Assembly (NCBI GenBank): GCA_013911975.1
Contig: JACESF010000022.1
Location: 1-57,086, forward strand
Origin: Hyphomicrobiales bacterium
GTDB lineage: Bacteria > Pseudomonadota > Alphaproteobacteria > Rhizobiales > Xanthobacteraceae
Reading direction: 5' to 3'
DNA length: 57,086 nucleotides
Positions 52,853-57,086 of the stretch are shown here, piece after piece. The stretch's first letter is position 1, and every line of letters starts with the position of its first letter. The notes under the pieces were generated by a model. The model saw nothing but the letters and a program-made list of their open reading frames with translations. It was not told where the DNA came from and ran no database searches. The translations under genes and the position numbers were made by a program.

Positions 52853-54340
52853 TCAGGACGCGCGGCCCGCGGCCTCGTCGGTGAGGTCGCTGCCGGGAAT
52901 GCGCAGGGTGCAGACGACGCCGTCCGGAGCGAAGTCGATGCGCGCCCCGCCGCTGGAATAGGACAGGCTGCGGGTGATGACCGTGCGGCCGAAGCCGGTG
53001 CGGGTGGGCGCCGCCACGGGCGGGCCGTCGCGCTCGGCCCAGACGATCTCCAGCCCGCCGCCCTCCGCCGGGCGGGTGCCGGTGATCTCCACCCGGCCCT
53101 CGCGGTTGGAGAAGGCGCCGTATTTGGCGGCATTGGTGGCCAGCTCGTGGAAGATCAGGCCCAGCGCCACCGCCGCCTGGGGCGTGACGGTGGCGCCGAG
53201 CCCCGCCAAAGCGAGGCGGTCGGTGTCGGCCTGCACGAAGGGCGCCAGCTCCGCCGCCGCCACGTCCTCCACCGACAGGCCGGTCCAGGACTTGCGGGCG
53301 AGCAGCGTGTGGGTGGCGGCCAGCGCCTCCACCCGCGCCACGAAGGCGCGCTGGAAGTCCGCCACCGTCTCCGCATTGTGGCCGGTGAGGGTGCAGATGG
53401 AGAGGACCAGGGCCAGCGTGTTGCGCACCCGGTGGTCCAGCTCGCCCATGAGCAGGGCCTGCTGGCGCTCCGCCGCCTTGCGGGCGGAGAGGTCCACCAG
53501 CGTCACCACGCAGCCGCCCCGCGCGATGCCGGTGCCCACCAGCGGCGCGGCGCTCACCAGCACGTCCTTCACCCGCGGCGCCTCCGGCAGCACCGCCTCG
53601 ATGCCCCGGGCGGAATGGCCGGCGCGCACCTTCTCCAGCAGGTCGCGGGCGTCGGTGAAGGGACTGGTCCCGGGGAAGGTCAGCTTGAGGGCCTCATCGA
53701 ACCGCCGGCCCACCGGCTGGAGGTCGGTGAGGGCGTGCACGGCCGGGTTGATGTGGGTGATGGTGCCCGAGGCGTCGCACACCACCACCGCCTCGTTGGC
53801 GGAGGCGATGACCGCGCGCGCCGCCTGCTCGGCCGCCTCGGCTTCCGCCGCGCGCACCCGCTCGGTCACGTCCGTGAAGGTGACGGCGATGCCCGACGTT
53901 GCGCCCAGGCGCAGCGCGGTGGTGGTGGCCAGCAGGTGGCGCACATGGCCGGTCCGGTCGCGCAGATGCAGTTCCGAGCTGCGGCGCCCTTCGGCGGCGT
54001 TTTCGGCCATCTGCCGGAGCGTCGCCGCGCTGGCCTTGTCCAGGAGGTTGAACAGGCCATCGCCCTGGAGGTCCTCGCCCGGATGGCCGAGCATGTCCGC
54101 CAGCGCGCGGTTCGCGTAGATGAGCTGGAACGCGGAATCCAGCACCGCGGCGCCCAGCGTCATGGCCTCCAAGAAGGAGCGGTAGGATTCCGGCCCCTCC
54201 AAAGTGAGGATCTCGTCCACCTTCTCGCGGCGGATGACGAGGGCGTCGATCTCCCCTTCGCGGATCGCCCGCAGGGTCTCCTCCGCCTCTTCCAGCCGGC
54301 GCCGCAGCTCCGCGGACGTGAGAAGCTGGATCTCGCTCAT
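52853..54340 (-). CDS. PAS-domain HWE-family sensor histidine kinase
   Basis: Product of 495 aa with no membrane segment. Residues 1-40 are a short coiled coil; PAS 1 about 55-160 and PAS 2 about 175-285. The HWE kinase core has the phosphoacceptor His303 in [15 protein letters not shown], the His of [14 protein letters not shown] near 398 and the W-x-E of VWAERDGPP near 434, then [18 protein letters not shown]. The start overlaps the kaiB stop (ATGA), so the three genes form one coupled operon. Proposed output kinase of the Kai module; no response regulator is in the window. Confidence 0.92.
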   Translation of the reverse strand: MSEIQLLTSAELRRRLEEAEETLRAIREGEIDALVIRREKVDEILTLEGPESYRSFLEAMTLGAAVLDSAFQLIYANRALADMLGHPGEDLQGDGLFNLLDKASAATLRQMAENAAEGRRSSELHLRDRTGHVRHLLATTTALRLGATSGIAVTFTDVTERVRAAEAEAAEQAARAVIASANEAVVVCDASGTITHINPAVHALTDLQPVGRRFDEALKLTFPGTSPFTDARDLLEKVRAGHSARGIEAVLPEAPRVKDVLVSAAPLVGTGIARGGCVVTLVDLSARKAAERQQALLMGELDHRVRNTLALVLSICTLTGHNAETVADFQRAFVARVEALAATHTLLARKSWTGLSVEDVAAAELAPFVQADTDRLALAGLGATVTPQAAVALGLIFHELATNAAKYGAFSNREGRVEITGTRPAEGGGLEIVWAERDGPPVAAPTRTGFGRTVITRSLSYSSGGARIDFAPDGVVCTLRIPGSDLTDEAAGRAS

Positions 54341-54618
54341 CCTTCGCCGATCCTCAGATGGACCAGCACCTTCTCGGAATCCGACAGGTCGCCGATGATC
54401 TTGCGGATCGGCACGGGAAGCTGCCGCACGAGGGTGGGGATGGCGACGATATTGTGCTCGCGCGCGAGGTGCGGCTGCTCCTTCAGGTCGATCACCTCGA
54501 TGACGTAGCGTCCGGCGAGGTGGGTGTCGCAGATCCGTTGCAGGTTGGCGATGGCGGCCACCGATTTCGGTGTGGCGCCCGCCACGTACAACACCAGCTT
54601 CATAGGCTCGCTGGACAT
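54337..54618 (-). CDS. kaiB: Circadian clock protein KaiB
   Basis: 93 aa from the ATG with a GAGGGAAACGGTC site; an in-frame GTG at 54633 overlapping the kaiC stop is the alternative. [75 protein letters not shown] is a full KaiB domain with the thioredoxin-like start and K-E-Q-P segment. The C-terminus after the core is short, as in KaiB proteins. KaiB binds phosphorylated KaiC. Confidence 0.95.
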   Translation of the reverse strand: MSSEPMKLVLYVAGATPKSVAAIANLQRICDTHLAGRYVIEVIDLKEQPHLAREHNIVAIPTLVRQLPVPIRKIIGDLSDSEKVLVHLRIGEG

Positions 54619-54629
54619 GACCGTTTCCC

Positions 54630-56306
54630 TCACCCGCGCCGGCTCTGTTTCATCATGGTCTTGTCCGCCTCAGCCTGGCGGACGAAGGCCGCGTCCGCCG
54701 CATCCAGTTCGTGCAGCGCCCGCTCCTCGCCCGCCAGTTCGGACTGGAGGACGCTCATCTGGGCCCTGGCCCGGGCGAGCTTCATCTCGATCTCCTGGCG
54801 CGCGCGCTCCAGGTGCTGCTGGCGCTCCATTTCGGTGCGCCGCAGCCGTGCCTCCTCCGCCCGGCGCGCGGTGCCGGTGAGGGCGCCCGCTTCGCCGAGA
54901 TGCGGCGGCAGCAGGCGGATGCCGGTTTCGCCCAGCACGAATTCGCGCACCTGGTTGGAATGAGAGATACCACGGGCTTTCAGCAGATAGAGTTCCCTGT
55001 TGAACTCTCCACCGGCCTCTCGGTTCAACAGAAGGATCCAGGCGTCCATGAGGGAGGACAGGCCGCTGTCGGTCTGGATCTGGCCCTGGGCGTGGGACAG
55101 GTGGGAGAAGACGCCGGTGATGCCGCGGCCCTTCAGGAAATCCACCACCCGCAGCAGCATGGCCTGCACGTCGGTGGCCTCGGCGGAGGCGTCGAAGGCG
55201 GAGATGGGGTCCAGCACCACGAGGCTGGGCTGGAAGCGCGCGATCTCCCGCAGCATCACCGCGAGGTGCATTTCCAGGCTGTAGAAAGTGGGGCGGTTGG
55301 CGATGTGACGCAGCTGCCCGCTCTCGATCCACTGCGCCAGATCGAGGCCGATGGAGCGCATGTTGCGCACCGTCTGGGCGGATGATTCCTCGAACGAGAA
55401 ATACATGGCCCGCTCGCCGGCGGCGCAGGCGGCGTTCACGAAGGTCGCGGCGAGCGAACTCTTGCCGGACCCCGCGACGCCGGTGACGAGGATGCTGGTG
55501 CCGCGATGGAAGCCGCCGCCGGAAAGCATGGCGTCGAGGTCCGCGACGCCGGTCGAGACGCGCTCCTCATGCACCACATGCGTGAGCCCCAGCGCGCTGA
55601 CCGGCAGCACGCTGAACCCGTCGGCATCGATCAGGAACGGATATTCGTTGGTGCCGTGCGAGGTGCCGCGATACTTCACGATGCGCAGGCGCCGCGTGGA
55701 AATCTGGCTGTGCACCCGGTGATCCAGCAGGATCACGCAGTCCGAGACATATTCCTCCAGCCCCTGCCGTGTCAGCGCGCCGTCGCCCCGCTCGCCGGTG
55801 ACGACGGTGGTGACGCCCTTTTCCTTCAGCCAGTCGAACAGCCGCCGGATCTCGGCGCGCAGGACGGCGGGATTGGAGAAGGCGGAGAACAGGCTTTCGA
55901 TGGTGTCGAGCACCACGCGCTTGGCGCCCACCTCGTCGATGGCCAGTTCCAGGCGCAGGAACAGGGCCTCGAGGTCGTAGTCGCCGATCTCGGCCAGCTC
56001 GGCGGGGTCCACCAGGATATGCTCGATGCCCACCTTGCGCTGCGCCACCAGCGCGTCGAGCTCGAAGCCCAGCGACGCCACGTTGGCGATGATGTCGACC
56101 GGGCGCTCCTCGAAGGTGACGAACACGCCCGGCTCGTCGAACATGCGCGCGCCGTGGATCAGGAAGGTGGCGGCGAACAGGGTCTTGCCGCAGCCCGCGG
56201 TGCCGCACACCAGGCTGGTGCGGCCCTTCGGCAGGCCGCCGAGTGTCAACTCGTCGAAGCCCTCGATGCCCGTGAGGGACTTTTCAATTCCGAGGGTGCT
56301 CGACAT
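54630..56306 (-). CDS. kaiC: KaiC clock ATPase with C-terminal coiled coil
   Basis: 558 aa from the ATG before SSTLGIEKS; the in-frame upstream Met at 56426 has no KaiC similarity. CI: Walker A GTAGCGKT (35-42), catalytic EE 66-67. CII: Walker A GVAGSGKS (276-283), EE 306-307. The phosphosite stretch [10 protein letters not shown] aligns with the cyanobacterial TDSHISTITD, so Ser417-Ser418 replace the Ser-Thr pair and Thr412 is conserved. Residues about 482-550 form a Glu/Arg-rich coiled coil not found in cyanobacterial KaiC, where the KaiA-binding tail would be. No kaiA is present. Ser-Ser sites suggest a KaiC2-type protein (inference). Confidence 0.95.
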   Translation of the reverse strand: MSSTLGIEKSLTGIEGFDELTLGGLPKGRTSLVCGTAGCGKTLFAATFLIHGARMFDEPGVFVTFEERPVDIIANVASLGFELDALVAQRKVGIEHILVDPAELAEIGDYDLEALFLRLELAIDEVGAKRVVLDTIESLFSAFSNPAVLRAEIRRLFDWLKEKGVTTVVTGERGDGALTRQGLEEYVSDCVILLDHRVHSQISTRRLRIVKYRGTSHGTNEYPFLIDADGFSVLPVSALGLTHVVHEERVSTGVADLDAMLSGGGFHRGTSILVTGVAGSGKSSLAATFVNAACAAGERAMYFSFEESSAQTVRNMRSIGLDLAQWIESGQLRHIANRPTFYSLEMHLAVMLREIARFQPSLVVLDPISAFDASAEATDVQAMLLRVVDFLKGRGITGVFSHLSHAQGQIQTDSGLSSLMDAWILLLNREAGGEFNRELYLLKARGISHSNQVREFVLGETGIRLLPPHLGEAGALTGTARRAEEARLRRTEMERQQHLERARQEIEMKLARARAQMSVLQSELAGEERALHELDAADAAFVRQAEADKTMMKQSRRG

Positions 56307-56529
56307 GTGTCCATCCGCGCAGAACCTGCAATGCTCTATCGCATCGCCGCACCCCTGCCAATGTCCGAATGCAGTAAGGCATTGAAAGACAAACGTTATT
56401 GCCCCGCTCAAGGTGTTGCGGCGCAACAGGGCGCGCGCCCGGGCGCCGGGCCGCGCTCAAGCTCGCGGAAACCTTCATGTGAGAGGATGGGTCCGGCGGG
56501 CGAACGGGCCGGCCGCAAGGGGGGGGGGC

Positions 56530-57086
56530 GTGGACATGGTCAAGGCATGGCTTCAGGCGCACTGGGTGGCGGGCGCGCTCTTCATGGCGGGGCTGCTTTT
56601 GCTGCTCGTGCCCTTCTTCTGGGCGGACCGCGCGCTCCTGCTGGTCTATCTGGCCGCTCCCATCTACATGCTGCACCAGCTGGAGGAGCATTGGGGCGAC
56701 CGGTTCCGCACGTTCGTCAACCGCACCGTGTTCGGCGGGGTCGAGGCGCTGACGGTGGCGGACGTGCTGTGGGTCAACCTGCCCGGCGTCTGGGGGCTCA
56801 ACCTGCTGGCCCTCTATGCGGCCGCCGCCTGCGGCCCGGGCTGGGGCCTGTCGGCCGCCTATCTCATCCTGGTGAACGGCATCGCCCATGTGGGCATGGC
56901 GGCGCGCTTCCGCTGCTACAATCCGGGCCTCGTCTCGGGCGCCCTGGTGTTCATCCCGTTCGGCATCGCGAGCATCGTCCTGATCCCGGCCACCCCGCTC
57001 CAGCAGGTGGTGGGGCTCGCCGTCTCGCTGCTCATCCATGGCGCCATCATCGTGCTGGTGAAGCGCAACGTCGCTCACGCCCGCCC
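56530..57086 (+). CDS. HXXEE domain membrane protein (partial, runs off the edge)
   Basis: At least 185 aa; no stop before the window ends. The start is a GTG at 56530, or an ATG 6 bp later, preceded by a 10-G run that could act as ribosome-binding site. Predicted helices are separated by short loops. The diagnostic motif HQLEEH (about residue 52) follows VYLAAPIYML, and the second conserved point NGIAHVGMA lies near residue 121. The family is of unknown function. Divergent from kaiC with a 223-bp gap containing no other gene. Confidence 0.8.
   Translation, partial: MDMVKAWLQAHWVAGALFMAGLLLLLVPFFWADRALLLVYLAAPIYMLHQLEEHWGDRFRTFVNRTVFGGVEALTVADVLWVNLPGVWGLNLLALYAAAACGPGWGLSAAYLILVNGIAHVGMAARFRCYNPGLVSGALVFIPFGIASIVLIPATPLQQVVGLAVSLLIHGAIIVLVKRNVAHAR

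Overview
The window is very GC-rich, densely coded chromosomal DNA. Several features point to an alphaproteobacterium of the order Hyphomicrobiales, probably Xanthobacteraceae-like. These are the pairing of gshB, a UPF0102 (YraN) gene, rsmI and a lipoprotein PBP activator, a polyhydroxyalkanoate-system protein, an HWE-type histidine kinase, many solute-binding transporters, and the dispersed palindromic repeats whose translation reads like MAGLVPAI...RDKPGHDG. The taxonomic call is inference from gene content and was not computed. I see no rRNA, tRNA, CRISPR array, insertion sequence or phage gene.

Layout. (1) 270-4939, minus strand: prmA, a membrane protein with a degenerate GGDEF domain, and a UvrD/PcrA helicase. 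(2) 5252-8265: a threonate-type C4 sugar-acid module (otnC divergent from ltnD-otnK). (3) 8389-11985: a TetR regulator with an alpha/beta hydrolase, divergent from two glutathione transferases, one of them beta-etherase-like; then a flavin reductase. (4) 12370-19925: housekeeping genes (ComM/YifB ATPase, methyltransferase, PHA-system protein, gshB, YraN, rsmI, PBP activator lipoprotein, an exported protein). (5) 20021-29320: a catabolic cluster with a HbpS/GlcG-like protein and a beta-hydroxyacid dehydrogenase, divergent from a CocE/NonD hydrolase, a complete branched-chain-amino-acid-type ABC importer and an amidohydrolase. (6) 29490-31232: a zeta-like GST and two small exported proteins. (7) 31278-39699: a two-subunit molybdenum hydroxylase, a carboxymuconolactone-decarboxylase-family protein, a second beta-hydroxyacid dehydrogenase, a TetR regulator, and an operon of cyclase-family protein, HpsN-like HisD paralogue and SDR. 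(8) 39778-44409: a TRAP transporter with its GntR regulator, divergent from a DapA-family lyase/synthase. (9) 44483-51597: a TauABC/SsuABC-like importer, a GntR regulator with a Lys/Ala-rich tail, an LVIVD-repeat protein and a CobW-type GTPase. (10) 51839-52768: an alpha/beta hydrolase with an Asp nucleophile. (11) 52853-56306: a translationally coupled kaiC-kaiB-HWE kinase operon, without kaiA in the window. (12) A partial HXXEE membrane protein at the right edge.

The most interesting result is regulatory. Four near-identical palindromic sites (core TTATCGATCGATMA and close variants) sit in the promoter regions of four separate transport or catabolic units: the 20-29 kb cluster, the 33-35 kb divergent pair, the 36-39 kb operon and the 48 kb importer. 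A TetR gene lies between two of them. This suggests that regions 5, 7 and 9 form one undescribed catabolic regulon, perhaps for an aromatic or N-heterocyclic compound entered by a molybdenum hydroxylase. The second striking system is the Kai module. Its KaiC has a C-terminal coiled coil and Ser-Ser at the phosphosite positions, and it is coupled to a sensor kinase, which makes it a candidate non-cyanobacterial timer. Palindromic operator candidates were also found for the TetR at 9.3 kb and for both GntR regulators.
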